64,000 nucleotides of DNA from Aegilops tauschii subsp. strangulata (taxonomy: Eukaryota; Streptophyta; Magnoliopsida; Poales; Poaceae): contig NC_053037.3 of the NCBI RefSeq assembly GCF_002575655.3, positions 207,304,243-207,368,242 of the forward strand, given 5' to 3'. Of this stretch, positions 10,325 through 23,100 are shown in pieces. The notes under the pieces were generated by a model. It had not been told where the DNA came from. It saw only the letters and a list, made by a program, of their open reading frames with translations, and ran no database searches. A program made the position numbers and the translations under genes. Numbering within the stretch: the stretch's first letter is position 1; each line of letters opens with the position of its first letter.

Positions 10325-13300
10325 TGTAACACCCCGCATGTAACTTCCCATATTTGTAACTCCGACTCTTGCCATTTTCGGCTATGTGTTATGATATTCC
10401 CTTCGTGGTCGGGTTTTGTCTTTCGTTTTGTATTTTGTTCATGTCATGCATTTCATATCATGTCATCATGTGCATCGCATTTGCATACGTGTTCGTCTCT
10501 TGCATCCGAGCATTTTCCCCGTTGTCCGTTTTGCAATCCGGCGCTCCTATCTCCTCCGGTGCACCCCTCTTGTTTTCTTTCGTGAGCGGGTGTCAAACAT
10601 TCTCGGAATGGACCGAGGCTTGTCAAGTGGCCTTAGTATACCACCCGGAGACCACCGGTAAAGTTTCGTTCCATTTGGAGGTCGTTTGGTACTCCAACGG
10701 TTAACCGGACATCCGCAAAGTCCATTTGTGTGTTGCAGCAAAACCCCCTCAAAACCCAGCTCAAAACCCACCAAACTCTCTTCCATGCTGTAGGTCGTTC
10801 GATCACGATCGTGTGGGCGAAAACCGCACCTCATTTGGAGCTTTCTAGCTCCCTCTACCTATTTATATGTGAGAACCCCGAAATTACATTCGCAGTCCCC
10901 GAAACCCTAACTTCCCCCGCCGCCACCGGACGTGTCCGGCGCCCGCCAGACATCTCCGCCGCCGCGTCCAACGAATCGGCGCGCGCCATGTCATCAGCCC
11001 GTACGCCGCCGCCGCGCCGGCCCGCAGGCCCGCCGCGGGCCCTCCCGGGCCCGAGCCTTCTCGCCCCGCGCCGCCGCTCGCCCTCCGCAGCGGTCGCCGC
11101 CGCCGGCCGCCGTGCCCGCCGGCCGCCCGCCGTGCTCCGCCGCCACTCGCCGCCGTCCCCGCCGCCTCGCCCGTCGCCGGCGCCGCCCGGGCCCGCGCGC
11201 CCGCGTCCTCCGGCCGCCCTCCGCGTCTCCCCTCGCCGGACCGCGCCTCCCCAAGCCTCCTCTCCTCTGCCGCGTCTCCTCCCGCCGGCGAGCCGAGCCG
11301 GCCCCGATCCGGATCCAGTCAACGCTCCAGGTTGACCCCGAGACCCCCCCGATTTCACGGTCTTGATGTTTTCACAGCATGTGTCCATGTTCATCAGTGC
11401 ATAACTTCTTGTACATAGCTCCGTTTCGCGCATGTAATATGTCAAATTGTTCGCCTCGTGATGCTCTACATTTTGTTAAATTGCACCATGTTCATTAGAG
11501 GTCATCTTGATGCCCAAATCTCTGTTGCAAGAGGGCTAGTTGCTGTTATCTGCTGGTTCTTATCAGAATTTGGAGATTTGTCATTTTTGTATCTTTAGAT
11601 CTGTGCATCTTATGGGCATGAGCTCTGCATGTGTTTTGTTGTATGCCATGTCATCTTTCCAGTGGTGTATTCCATGTATTTTTGTGATCTCTGTGGTGTC
11701 TAGCTCAAGCATGCAAACTAGGCTCCATAATGTTTCTGATTTCAGGGACTTCGTGAATTCTCTAAGTCTTTGTCTGCTGTTATTTTGTTGTCATGTAAAC
11801 TTGATACTACAGAGAGATCCATGCATATTTTGGAGATGTTCAGTAAGGATGTTTTGTAGATATTGTTGTAATTGATCCATTACTGCCCTTGTTTGCAATT
11901 ATGGAGTGCCATAGCATGACTAAATCTTGCTCTACTTTTGCTATAAAATATTTCTGGCAGATTCTTAACATGATATGCTATTTTGCCAAGCTTGTTGTAG
12001 TTGTTCCATGCATGCTATGCTTTTTTTCTTGCCATGGATAGCTTCATAAACATGCCATTTAGCTGTAGGTATACTTGTTTTGTCATGAATTGCTCTGTAG
12101 TGAGTGCTTCAAGCTCACAAAGAGGCCTTCATATTATTGTTTCTGCCATGCTCTGTTTTCTGCCAAGTCTGAAACCTGATAACGAAATTTGCTATGTTTA
12201 CAAGCTTTCCATCATATCTTCTGTTACTTTTTGGCTTATGGTCAGTAAGGGACTTTTGTCATATGCATTTAGTAGAATACTGCCATGCCTTGTTTTGCTA
12301 TTTTAAGTTCCTGTAGCATGTTGATTTCGTGCTCTGAACATTGCTACCTGATGCTGTTTTCTGCCATGTCCAGTAATTTCACCAAGTCTGTGAACCTGAT
12401 ATCTTTTGCACTTTTGCCATGCTTGTTTGAGCTTGATATGTTGTGATCTAGCCGTAGCTCAGTGTTCATCTTTTGTCAAGAATCTCCTGTAGATTACTTC
12501 CATATGCTTTGTTGCTATGTTGTAGTGCTGTAGCTTTGTTGCTTGTTGCATTCTAAGTGCTATCATGCTGTTAATCGCAGATTCGTGTCATTCTTGTTTT
12601 CCTTGCCATTTGCAAACCGTGCATCCGTTTCCGGTGATCTTTATATCGATTTCGACCGAAATTGTCTCATCTTTCTAGTGGCATGCTTGGTTTGCCAAGT
12701 TACTACCTTGTTCATCATTTTTTCTTCCGGAGCACGCATATGCATCGCATATCATATCTCGCATATCATACATGTGTTGCATCATGTTGCTTGTGCATTT
12801 CTCGTGATTGATTGTGGTTCCGTTGCTTGTGTTCTTGCCTTGGGTAGAGCCGGGAGACGAGTTCGTGAACGAGGAACCTGTTGAGTACGCTTACGAGGAT
12901 CAAGCTTTCGACAACTCTGAGAACCTTGCAGGCAAGATGACCACACCTCGAAATCACTTCTATCTTTGCTTTGCTAGCTGTTCGCTCTATTGCCATGCCG
13001 CGCTACCTATCACTTGCTATATCATGCCTCCCATATTGCCATGTCAGCCTCTAACCATCCTTTCCTAGCAAACCGTTGTTTGGCTAAGTTACCGCTTTTG
13101 CTCAGCCCTTCTTATAGCGTTGCTAGTTGCAGGTGAAGTTGAAGTTTGTTCCATGTTGGAACATGGATATGTTGGGATATCACAATATCTCTTATTTAAT
13201 TAATGCATCTATATATTTGGTAAAGGGTGGAAGGCTCGGCCTTATGCCTGGTGTTTTGTTCCACTCTTGCCGCCCTAGTTTCTGTTATACCGGTATTATG

Positions 13301-14546
13301 TTCCTTGAGTTTGCGTTCCTTACGCGGTCGGGTGATTTATGGGACCCCCTTGACAGTTCGCCTTGAATAAAACTCCTCCAGCAAGGCCCAACCTTGGTTT
13401 TACCATTTGCCACCTAAGCCTTTCCCCCGGGTTTTCGCGAGCCCGAGGGTCATCTTATTTTAACCCCCCCGGGGCCAGTGCTCCTTCGAGTGTTGGTCCG
13501 AACTGAGTAGACTGCGGGGCCCCCTCCTGGAAACTCGAGGTCTGGTTTTACTCGTAGGATGTCTCATCCGGTGTGCCCTGAGAACGAGATATGTGCAGCT
13601 CCTATCGGGATTTGTCGGCGCATCGGGCGGCTTTGCTGGTCTTGTTTTACCATTGTCTAAATGTCTTGTAAACCGGGATTCCGAGACTGATCGGGTCTTT
13701 CCGGGAGAAGGTTTATCCTTCGTTGACCGTGAGAGCTTATGATGGGCTAAGTTGGGACACCCCTGCAGGGTATTATCTTTCGAAAGCCGTGCCCGCGGTT
13801 ATGAGGCAGATGGGAATTTGTTAATGTCCGGTTGTAGAGAACTTGTCACTTGACCCAATTAAAATACATCAACTGTGTGTGTAGCCGTGATGGTCTCTTC
13901 TTGGCGCAGTCCGGGAAGTGAACACGGTTTGAGTTATGAATGACGTAAGTAGGAGTTCAGGATCACTTCTTGGTCATTGCTAGATGACGACCGTTCCGTT
14001 GCTTCTCTTCCCGCTCTTTTTTGCGTATGTTAGCCACCATATATGCTTATTGCCGCTGCAGCTCCACCTCATTACACCATCCTTTCCTATAAGCTTAAAT
14101 AGTCTTGATCTCGCGGGTGTGAGATTGCTGAGTCCTCGTGACTCACAGATTCTACCAAAACAGTTGCAGGTGCCGACGATGCCAGTGCAGATGATGGGGT
14201 CGATCTCAAGTGGGAGTTCGACGAGGAGCGTGGTCGTTACTATGTGTCTTTTCCTGATGATCAGTAGTGGAGCCCAATTGGGACGATCGGGGATCTAGCA
14301 TTTGGGGTTATCTTATTTTCATTTGGATCTTGACCGTAGTCGGTCTATGTGTGTATTTTGGATGATGTATGAATTATATTTATGTATTGTGTGAAGTGGC
14401 GATTGTAAGCCAACTCTTTATCCCATTCTTGTTCATTACATGGGATTGTGTGAAGATGACCCTTCTTGCGACAAAACCACTATGCGGTCATGCCTCTAAG
14501 TCGTGCCTCGACACGTGGGAGATATAGCCGCATCGTGGGCGTTACA
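10325..14546 (+). repeat. 5-prime LTR of the 14-kb element
   Basis: It starts tgtaacaccccgc and ends gggcgttaca. A TATA-like ctatttatat at 10859-10868 is followed by a very GC-rich leader (about 10915-11330). It differs from the 3-prime LTR mainly by roughly 28 extra bases in that GC-rich part. The long open frames there on both strands come from base composition. Confidence 0.9.
10859..10868 (+). promoter_or_regulatory. TATA-like box in the 5-prime LTR
   Basis: The sequence ctatttatat is conserved in both LTRs (second copy at 20712-20721) and lies about 0.5 kb into the LTR, with most of the 4.2 kb as downstream R-U5 sequence. Confidence 0.4.
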
Positions 14547-14549
14547 AGT

Positions 14550-14563
14550 TGGTAATCAGAGCC
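14550..14563 (+). other. Primer binding site, tRNA-Met type
   Basis: The sequence tggtaatcagagcc begins three bases after the LTR. It is the usual initiator-methionine-tRNA complement with one extra a, so priming efficiency may be altered. Confidence 0.7.
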
Positions 14564-15700
14564 ATCCCCGACTTAGGAGCCCCCTTGCTTGATCGAATCG
14601 CTGGCGTTGTTGAGTCTAGAACAAAAATGTTTTGAGTCTTAGGATTATATATATCGGAGAGTAGGATTCTTTTTACTCCTCAGTCCATTCGTTGCTCTGG
14701 TGAGGTCTCCTGACGTAGAAGTTTTGACTATTCTTTCCTCAAATTTCACTAAATTTTTTTTTAGGATCACGCGGGTATCTTGGAATCATTCCGATGATTT
14801 TGTGACGAGAACATTGTTCTTGGTGCCTCCTGACATTTAGGGGTTGTGGCAGTGTCCCGGGGAGTTGAGCTCCGAGGTGTTGTCGTCACAATTTTATCGT
14901 TGCAGTTCTGGAATACCTGAGTTTCGCCGACATCGAAATCTCTTTTATGCAGTTGTTGGTGAGATCACCTCGACGCCACCTAGTACTGGGGCGGGAGTTC
15001 GGGAGTATTGCCATAACTTGTATAACGGATGTTTTTCGAAGGTTGAGGTAAACGATTTCCGAAGGTTTCTTGGTTATGTGTTGACGGATAGATACAGCTG
15101 GATCTAGGGATTGCTAGTTTGGGTGATGTATTTTGTGTCCCCTGTATCCCCAACACCAGATTGCATAACCAGAAAGTTTCGGGAGTTTATAAGTGGGAAT
15201 TCAAGTAGCCTTAGGATATCTTTCCGACAGACGCATGATATGAGATTGGGGTTCGACGTCTAGTGGTCCGGCTGTACACGGTTGATTTTACAGTGGTCTC
15301 GTAGTGTCTTAAAGAGTCCTTGGCTATGCCGACTCGGGGACGCTTCGTATGTCATGTGCACAGCCTTGCACATGATGGTGCTGTACGATTGAGCCCGTGT
15401 GGGCCCCACCACGAAAACTTCAGACGAAATCTCTATCATATGTATGTTTCGGCTTATTCTGCAAGCCAGTACTTTGTTTTGTTTTGAATTGTGATATTCG
15501 AGTTGCTTCGAAGTCATATGTTTTCCATATCTTTTTTAAGTGGCTTCACAATTTATGGAAGTGTGATGATTTAGTACGGAATTCATTCGTTCATCTTCGT
15601 TCGAATGTTTATTGTGAAGACTATATGTTGCAATTTCTATCCGTTGATTCTACTTGTCTATTTGTCTATCAAGATGCTAACGGATGTCACCCTCTTCAGG
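14564..15700 (+). other. Untranslated leader of the 14-kb element
   Basis: About 1.1 kb between primer binding site and gag start shows only short chance frames. It probably carries packaging and translation signals, none of which I can pinpoint. Confidence 0.6.
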
Positions 15701-18394
15701 ATGGCTCCGCCAACGCGTCAGAATCCGGATCGCAATGAAGGGAGTCAAGCGAACCCTCCGCCACCACCTCCACCTCCGGAGGCATGGCAAGCTATCATGG
15801 CAGCCACCAACGCCAATGCTCAGATGATTCCGCAACTCTTGCAAGAACGCACCCAATGGCAAGGCAATCAAGGTCAAGGCAACAATCAGCCTCACTTTGC
15901 TACCCTCAACCAGTTTCTCGCAAATCAGCCCAAGTCTTTCAGCTACTGTGCCGAGGCCACGGATGCCGATGATTGGCTCGTGGACATCAACAAGCATATT
16001 GAATGTAGCAATGTCAGGCCTGAGGACTATGTCAAGTTGGCTTCTTTTCAACTCAAGGACCAAGCTGCTGATTGGTTTCAGCAATACAAAGATTCCAGAG
16101 GAGGTCGTGTGATCACTTGGACTGACTTCTGTCGGGACTTCAAAGCGCACCACATTCCACAAAGTGTTGTTGAGAGCAAGCGTGAGGAGTTCCGCAATCT
16201 CAAGCAAGGCAACATGTCTGTGTATCAATTCAACATCCAGTTTCAGAAACTTGCTCGCTTCGCTAAACAAGACGTTCCTGATGAAAAGAGCATGATCTAT
16301 CACTTCAGAGGTGGCCTTAGAGAGGATCTGCAGTTAGCTCTCGTTCTTGTTGAGCCTACTCAGTTTGATCAATTCTACAATATGGCACTGAAGCAAGAGG
16401 CTGCTCAGCTCAAGTGTGAGGCTTCTAAGAAAAGAGTCAGAGACGCAGTTCAGTATTCTTCTTCCTCACTTGTGAAAGCTAAGCAACATAAGTTCTGGTT
16501 GCCTCCTCCTCCTCCGTTTCGTCAGCCTTACCAGCAGAAGAACAAAGGTGGCCATGGTTCTTCCAACTCTTCCAACTCTGGCTATCAGAACAAGTCTCAG
16601 AATCAAGCTCCAAAGTCCAATGCTCCTTTTGATCGTCCACTCTTAGAGGTGACTTGTAACAAGTGTCAGCAGAAAGGTCACTATGCTAACAAGTGCTTCA
16701 ACCAAAGGCGCCTTCCGCCTCCTCCTCCTGTCAGATCTTCCAGCAATGCAGTGGCCAAGCATAATCCAAAGTCTGCAAAGGTGAACATGATGAATGCAGC
16801 TCAAGCGGAGGACTCTACTGATGTGATAATGGGTAATCTCTCAGTAAATGATATTCCTGCAAAAGTCTTATTTGATACTGGTGCATCGCATTCTTTCTTG
16901 TCATACCCATTTGCATCGAAGCACAATGTTGACACAGAGATTTTATCCAAAGTTATGCAAGTTGTTTCTCCGGGAAAGCTTTTGACTTCTAGTTTGGTTG
17001 CTCCCGATGTTTCCATCAAGATGGGCGACTATAAATTTCTGTCTTCTCCAGTTGTTCTTGGCGACTCGGATATTGATCTTATTCTCGGGATGGACTGGCT
17101 TTCTAAGCACAAGGCTCAACTTGATTGTGCAGCCAGGGAAATTCAATTGACACACTCTTCTGAGGATGTGATTATTTATGCCGCTCGTGATGAAACCATT
17201 TGGTTTTTTTCTCTCAATGAGAAGGGCGAATTGAATGCCATCTCTCAAATTCCATTCGTTTGTGAGTATCAAGATGTCTTTCCAGAAGAGCTTCCGGGTA
17301 TGCCTCCTCACCGGCCAGTTGAGTTCGTTATCGAACTAGAGCCTGGCACTGAACCCGTTTGCAAGCGTCCATACAAGCTTGGACCCAACGAGTTGAAGGA
17401 ATTGAAGAAACAGCTCAATGAACAAGAGCGTCTGGGTTTGATCAGACCGAGTTCTTCTCCATGGGGTTGTGGTGTTCTTTTTGTAAAGAAGAAGGATGGC
17501 ACGGACCGACTTTGTGTCGACTACCGTCCATTGAACAAGAAGGCAATCAAGAACAAGAATCCACTTCCCAACATCAATGAGCTATTCGAGCAACTCAAAG
17601 GTGCTAAAGTATTCTCCAAGCTTGACCTTCATATGGGTTATCATCAGATTTGCATTCGTGAAGAAGATATTCCCAAGACAGCATTCAGAACAAGCTTTGG
17701 TTCTTATGAATATACTGTCGTGTCTTTCGGCCTTGTCAATGCTCCTCCAGTATTCTCTAGAATGATGAATTTCATCTTCAACCCCTATACCAATGAATTC
17801 GTCCTGGTGTATCTCGATGATATCTTGGTCTTCTCCAAGAATAAGAAGGATCATGCCAAACATTTGCGATTGGTGCTTGACAAGCTCAGAGAGTATCAAT
17901 TCTATGCGAAGTTCTCAAAGTGTGAGTTTTGGCTCGATGAAGTTCTTTTCCTTGGTCACATCATCTCTGCCAAGGGCATCGCTGTTAACCCCGAGAAGGT
18001 GTCCACAATTGTGAATTGGGAACCCCCTCAGAATGTCAAGCAGCTCCGCAGTTTTCTTGGTCTTGCAAGCTATTGCCAAAGATTCGTTGAGAATTTCTCT
18101 AAGATTGCAAAGCCTCTTTCCAACCTCCTCCAGAAGCATGTGAAGTATGTCTGGTCTCCTGAGTGTGACGTTGCTTTCAACACTCTCAAAGAGAAACTAG
18201 TAACAGCTCCTGTCTTAACTCCTCCTGATGAATCCAAGCCATTTGAAGTTTTCTGTGATGCTTCTCTCCAAGGTCTCGGTGCTGTGTTAATGCAAGAGAA
18301 GAAAGTTGTGGCCTATAACTCTCGTCAGTTGAAGCCCAACGAGAAGAACTACCCCACTCACGATCTTGAGTTGGCGGCAGTTGTCCATCATTAA
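15701..18394 (+). pseudogene. gag-protease-reverse transcriptase part of the Gypsy polyprotein
   Basis: The likely gag start is the ATG at 15701, 96 bases inside a longer open frame, because the sequence from there (MAPPTRQNP) matches a typical chromovirus gag start with a polyproline run. The gag core spans about residues 60-240. A zinc knuckle of CX2CX4HX4C form sits at residues 319-332 (16655-16696). The protease motif DTGASHS starts at residue 392. The reverse transcriptase has YLDD at residues 704-707 (17810-17821). RNase H begins with FCDAS near residue 851. The frame ends in two adjacent stops at 18392-18397 because of a one-base shift at about 18389; homologous coding sequence continues in the next frame. 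The product would assemble particles and copy RNA to DNA in the cytoplasm. Confidence 0.9.
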
Positions 18395-19755
18395 TAACGT
18401 GGAGACATCTCTTGTTGGGAAGACAAGTGGACATTTTCACCGATCACAAGAGTCTCAAGTACATCTTCACTCAGCCCAACCTCAACCTCAGGCAGACTCG
18501 ATGGGTCGAAATGATTCAAGAGTACAATCTGAGTATTGAATATACTCCAGGCAAGGCCAATGTCATTGCAGATGCTTTAAGCAGGAAGGCTTATTGCAAC
18601 AGCTTAATTCTCAAGCCATTCCAACCGGATCTTTGTGAAGCTTTCCGCAAGCTGAATCTCCAAGTTGTTCCTCAAGGCTTTCTTGCCAACCTCATAGTCT
18701 CTCCTACTTTGGAAGATCAAATTCGTGAGGCACAACTCCCTGATGCCATGGTGAAGAAGGTGAAACGTGGTATCGACAAGGGTCTTTCCAAATACAAGTG
18801 CTATCGCATTGATGACAGAGACACTTTATTCTTCGAGGACCGGATTGTGGTTCCTAAAGGTGATCTAAGGAAAGTCATTATGAACGAGGCGCACAATTCT
18901 CTTCTGTCCATTCATCCTGGAAGTACGAAGATGTACCATGACCTCAAGCAGTCGTATTGGTGGACTCGAATGAAGCGAGAAATTGCTCAATTCATGAATG
19001 AATGTGATGTCTGTCGAAGAGTGAAAGCAGAACACCAACGACCAGCTGGTCTCCTCCAACCTCTTGCTATCCCAGAATGGAAGTTTGATCATATTGAAAT
19101 GGACTTCGTGGCTGGTTTTCCAAAGTCCAAGCGCGGAAATGATGCTATCTTCGTTGTCATCGACAAGCTTTCTAAAGTGGCTCATTTCTTTCCAATCAAA
19201 GAATCCATCACAGCAGCTCAGTTGGCAGAGCTATACACCTCCAGAATTGTCTCCTTGCACGGCATTCCACAATTGATTTCTTCAGATCGTGGAAGCATCT
19301 TCACCTCTAAGTTCTGGGACTCCTTTCAGAAGGCCATAGGCACAAACATTCGCTTCAGCACAGCTTTCCATCCTCAAACTAGTGGCCAAGTCGAGCGAGT
19401 CAATCAAATTCTTGAAGATATGCTTAGGGCTTGTGTCATTTCTTTTGGCATGAAATGGGAAGATTGTCTTCCATATGCCGAATTCTCCTACAACAACAGC
19501 TTCCAAGAAAGTTCGGGCAAAGCCCCATTCGAGATTCTCTATGGCAGAAAGTGCCGTACTCCTCTTAATTGGTCAGAGACTGGTGAACGCCAACTTCTTG
19601 GCAATGACTTAATCACTGAAGCTGAAGAAATGTGTAAAGTCATCCGTGATAATCTCAAAGCCGCGCAATCGCGCAGAAGAGTTACTATGATAGTAAGCAC
19701 CGTGATGTGGCTTTCGAGATTGGAGACCATGTCTACCTCCGCGTCTCTCCAATGA
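18391..19755 (+). pseudogene. RNase H-integrase part of the Gypsy polyprotein
   Basis: This is the continuation of pol in a new frame, with no start of its own. It opens with the RNase H middle (FTDHKSLKY) and its end (IADALSRKA). The integrase zinc-binding part has the pattern HX6HX29CX2C. The catalytic core shows all three acidic residues: Asp at 19102-19104 (MDF), Asp at 19285-19287 (SSDRG) and Glu at 19393-19395 (VERVNQ), spaced DX60DX35E as in Gypsy integrases. The frame is lost again at about 19675, where another single base is missing relative to the family pattern. After that point the readable protein in this frame is nonsense up to the stop at 19755. Confidence 0.9.
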
Positions 19756-20141
19756 AATGCACTCGTCGTTTCGGTATCAAAGGGAAGCTTGCCCCTAGAT
19801 ACGTGGGTCCTTTCAAGATCATTGGCAAAAGAGGCGACCTCGCCTATCAACTTGAGCTTCCTTCCAACTTCGCGAACGTGCACGATGTGTTCCACGTGTC
19901 ACAGCTCCGCAAGTGCTTCAAGACTCCTGAGCGCACTATCAACTTCGAAGAGATTGAGCTCCAAGAAGATTTGTCTTATCATGAGCACCCCGTTGCTATT
20001 CTTGAAGAAACTGAGCGCAAGACTCGCAACAAGTCAATCAAATTCCTGAAAGTGAAGTGGTCACACCATTCCGACCGGGAAGCCACCTGGGAACGCGAGG
20101 ACCATCTCCGTTCCAAATATCCGGAGTTCTTTCAGTCCTAG
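19675..20141 (+). pseudogene. Integrase C-terminus and chromodomain of the Gypsy polyprotein
   Basis: The third pol segment carries the GPF-type integrase tail (YVGPFKI, then HVSQLRKC) and a chromodomain near 19975-20130 with the aromatic and acidic pattern VKWSHHS...ATWERE. Chromodomains read histone marks and steer integration into heterochromatin in this group. The natural stop is at 20139-20141, about 35 bases before the 3-prime LTR. Confidence 0.88.
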
Positions 20142-20162
20142 ATCTCGGGACGAGATCTTCTC

Positions 20163-20177
20163 GTAGTGGTGGAGTGT
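20163..20177 (+). other. Polypurine tract of the 14-kb element
   Basis: The G-rich gtagtggtggagtgt lies directly before the 3-prime LTR and fits the plus-strand primer position. It is interrupted by several T residues. Confidence 0.5.
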
Positions 20178-23100
20178 TGTAACACCCGGCATGTAACTTT
20201 CCATATTTGTAACTCCGACTCTTGCCATTTTTGGCTATGTGTTATGATATTCCCTTCGTGGTCGGGTTTTGTCTTTCGTTTTGTATTTTGTTCATGTCAT
20301 GCATTTCATATCATGTCATCATGTGCATCGCATTTGCATACGTGTTCGTCTCTTGCATCCGAGTATTTTCCCCGTTGTCCGTTTTGCAATCCGGCGCTCC
20401 TATCTCCTTCGGTGCACCCCTCTTGTTTTCTTTCGTGAGCGGGTGTCAAACATTCTCGGAATGGACCGAGGCTTGTCAAGTGGCCTTAGTATACCACCCG
20501 GAGACCACCGGTCAAGTTTCGTTCCATTTGGAGTTCGTTTGGTACTCCAACGGTTAACCGGACATCCGCAAAGTCCATTTGTGTGTTGCAGCAAACCCCC
20601 CTCAAAAACCAGCTCAAAACCCACCAAACTCTCTTCCATGCTGTAGGTCGTTCGATCACGATCGTGTGGGCGAAAACCGCACCTCATTTGGAGCTTCCTA
20701 GCTCCCTCTACCTATTTATATGTGAGAACCCCGAAATTACATTCGCAGTCCCCGAAACCCTAACTTCCCCCGCCACCACCGGACGTGTCCGGCGCCCACC
20801 GGACATCTTCGCCGCCGCGTCCAACGAATCGGCGCGCGCCACGTCATCAGCCCGTACGCCGCCGCCGCGCCGGCCCGCAGGCCTGCCGCGGGCCCTCCCG
20901 GGCCCGAGCCTTCTCGCCCAGCGCCGCCGCTCGCCCTCCGCAGCGGTCGCCGCCGCCGGCCGCCCGCCGTGCTTCGCCGGCCGCGCCGCCTCGCCCGTCG
21001 CCGGCGCCGCCCGGGCCCGCGCGCCCGCGTCCTCCGGCCGCCCTCCGCGTCTCCCCTCGCCGGACCGCGCCTCCCCAAGGCTCCTCTCCTCCGCCGCGTA
21101 TCCTCCCGCCGGCGAGCCGAGCCGGCCCCGATCTGGATCCAGTCAACGCTCCAGGTTGACCCCGAGACCCCCCCGATTTCACCAGTCTTGATGTTTTCAC
21201 AGCATGTGTCCATGTTCATCAGTGCATAACTTATTGTACATAGCTCCGTTTCGCGCGTGTAATATGTCAAATTGTTCGTCTCGTGATGCTCTACATTTTG
21301 TTCAATTGCACCATGTTCATTAGAGGTCATCTTGATGTCCAAATCTTTATTGCAAAAGGGCTAGTTGCTGTTATCTGCTGGTTCTTATCAGAACTTGGAG
21401 ATTTGTCATTTTTATATCTTTAGATCTGTGCATCTTATGGGCATGAGCTCTGCATGTGTTTTGTTGTATGCCATGTCATCTTTCTAGTGGTGTATTCCAT
21501 GTATTTTTGTGATCTCTGTGGTGTCTAGCTCAAGCATGCAAACTAGGCTCCGTAATGTTTCTGATTTCAGGGACAGTGAATTCTCCAAGTCTTTGTCTGC
21601 TGTTATTTTGTTGTCATGTAAACTTGATGCTACAGAGAGATCCATGCATATTTTGGAGATGTTCAGTAAGGATGTTTTCTAGATATTGTTGTAATTGATC
21701 TATTACTGCCCTTTTTTGCAATTATGGAGTGCCATAGCATGACTAAATCTTGCTCTACTTTTGCTATAAAATATTTCTGGCAGATTCTTAACATGATATG
21801 CTATTTTGCCAAGCTTGTTGTAGTTGTTCCATGCATGCTATGCTTTTGTTCTTGCCATGGATAGCTTCATAAACATGCCATCTTGCTGTAGGTATGCTTG
21901 TTTTGTCATGAATTGCTCTGTAGTGAGTGCTTCAAGCTCACAAAGAGGCCTTCATATTATTGTTTCTGCCATGCTCTGTTTTCTGCCAAGTCTGAAGCCT
22001 GATAACGAAACTTGCTATGTTTACAAGCTTGCCATCATACCTTCAGTTACTTTTTGGCTTATGGTCAGTAAGGGACTTTTGTCATATGCATTTAGTAGAA
22101 TACTGCCATGCCTTGTTTTGCTATGTTAAGTTCTTGTAGAATGTTGATTTCGTGCTCTGAACTTTGCTACCTGATGCTGTTTTCTGCCATGTCCAGTAAT
22201 TTCACCAAGTCTGTGAACCTGATATCTTTTGCACTTTTGCCATGCTTGTTTGAGCTTGATATGTTGTGATCTAGCCGTAGCTCAGTGTTCATCTTTTGTC
22301 AAGAATCTCCTGTAGATTACTTCCATATGCTTTGTTGCTATGTTGGAGTGCTGTAGCTTTGTTGCTTGTTGCATTCTAAGTGCTATCATGCTGTTAATCG
22401 CAGATTCGTGTCATTCTTGTTTTGCTTGCCATTTGCAAACCGTGCATCCGTTTCCGGTGATCTTTATATCGATTTCGACCGAAATTGTCTCATCTTTCTA
22501 GTGGCATGCTTGGTTTGCCAAGTTACTACCTTGTTCATCATTTTTCCTTCCGGAGCACGCATATGCATCGCATATCATATCTCGCATATCATACATGTGT
22601 TGCATCATGTTGCTTGTGCATTTCTCGTGATTGATTGTGGTTCCGTTGCTTGTGTTCTTGCCTTGGGTAGAGCCGGGAGACGAGTTCGTGAACGAGGAAC
22701 CTGTTGAGTACGCTTACGAGGATCAAGCTTTCGACAACTCTGAGAACCTTGCAGGCAAGATGACCACACCTCGAAATCACTTCTATCTTTGCTTTGCTAG
22801 CTGTTCGCTCTATTGCCATGCCGCGCTACCTATCACTTGCTATATCATGCCTCCCATATTGCCATGTCAGCCTCTAACCATCCTTTCCTAGCAAACCGTT
22901 GTTTGGCTAAGTTACCGCTTTTGCTCAGCCCTTCTTATAGCGTTGCTAGTTGCAGGTGAAGTTGAAGTTTGTTCCATGTTGGAACATGGATATGTTGGGA
23001 TATCACAATATCTCTTATTTAATTAATGCATCTATATATTTGGTAAAGGGTGGAAGGCTCGGCCTTATGCCTGGTGTTTTGTTCCACTCTTGCCGCCCTA

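Noticed and set aside
10730..11445. Open frames of 144-201 codons on both strands, repeated at 20583-21342
   Set aside because: They lie in the GC-rich leader of the LTR, are Pro, Arg and Ala rich in every frame, and change frame between the two LTRs.
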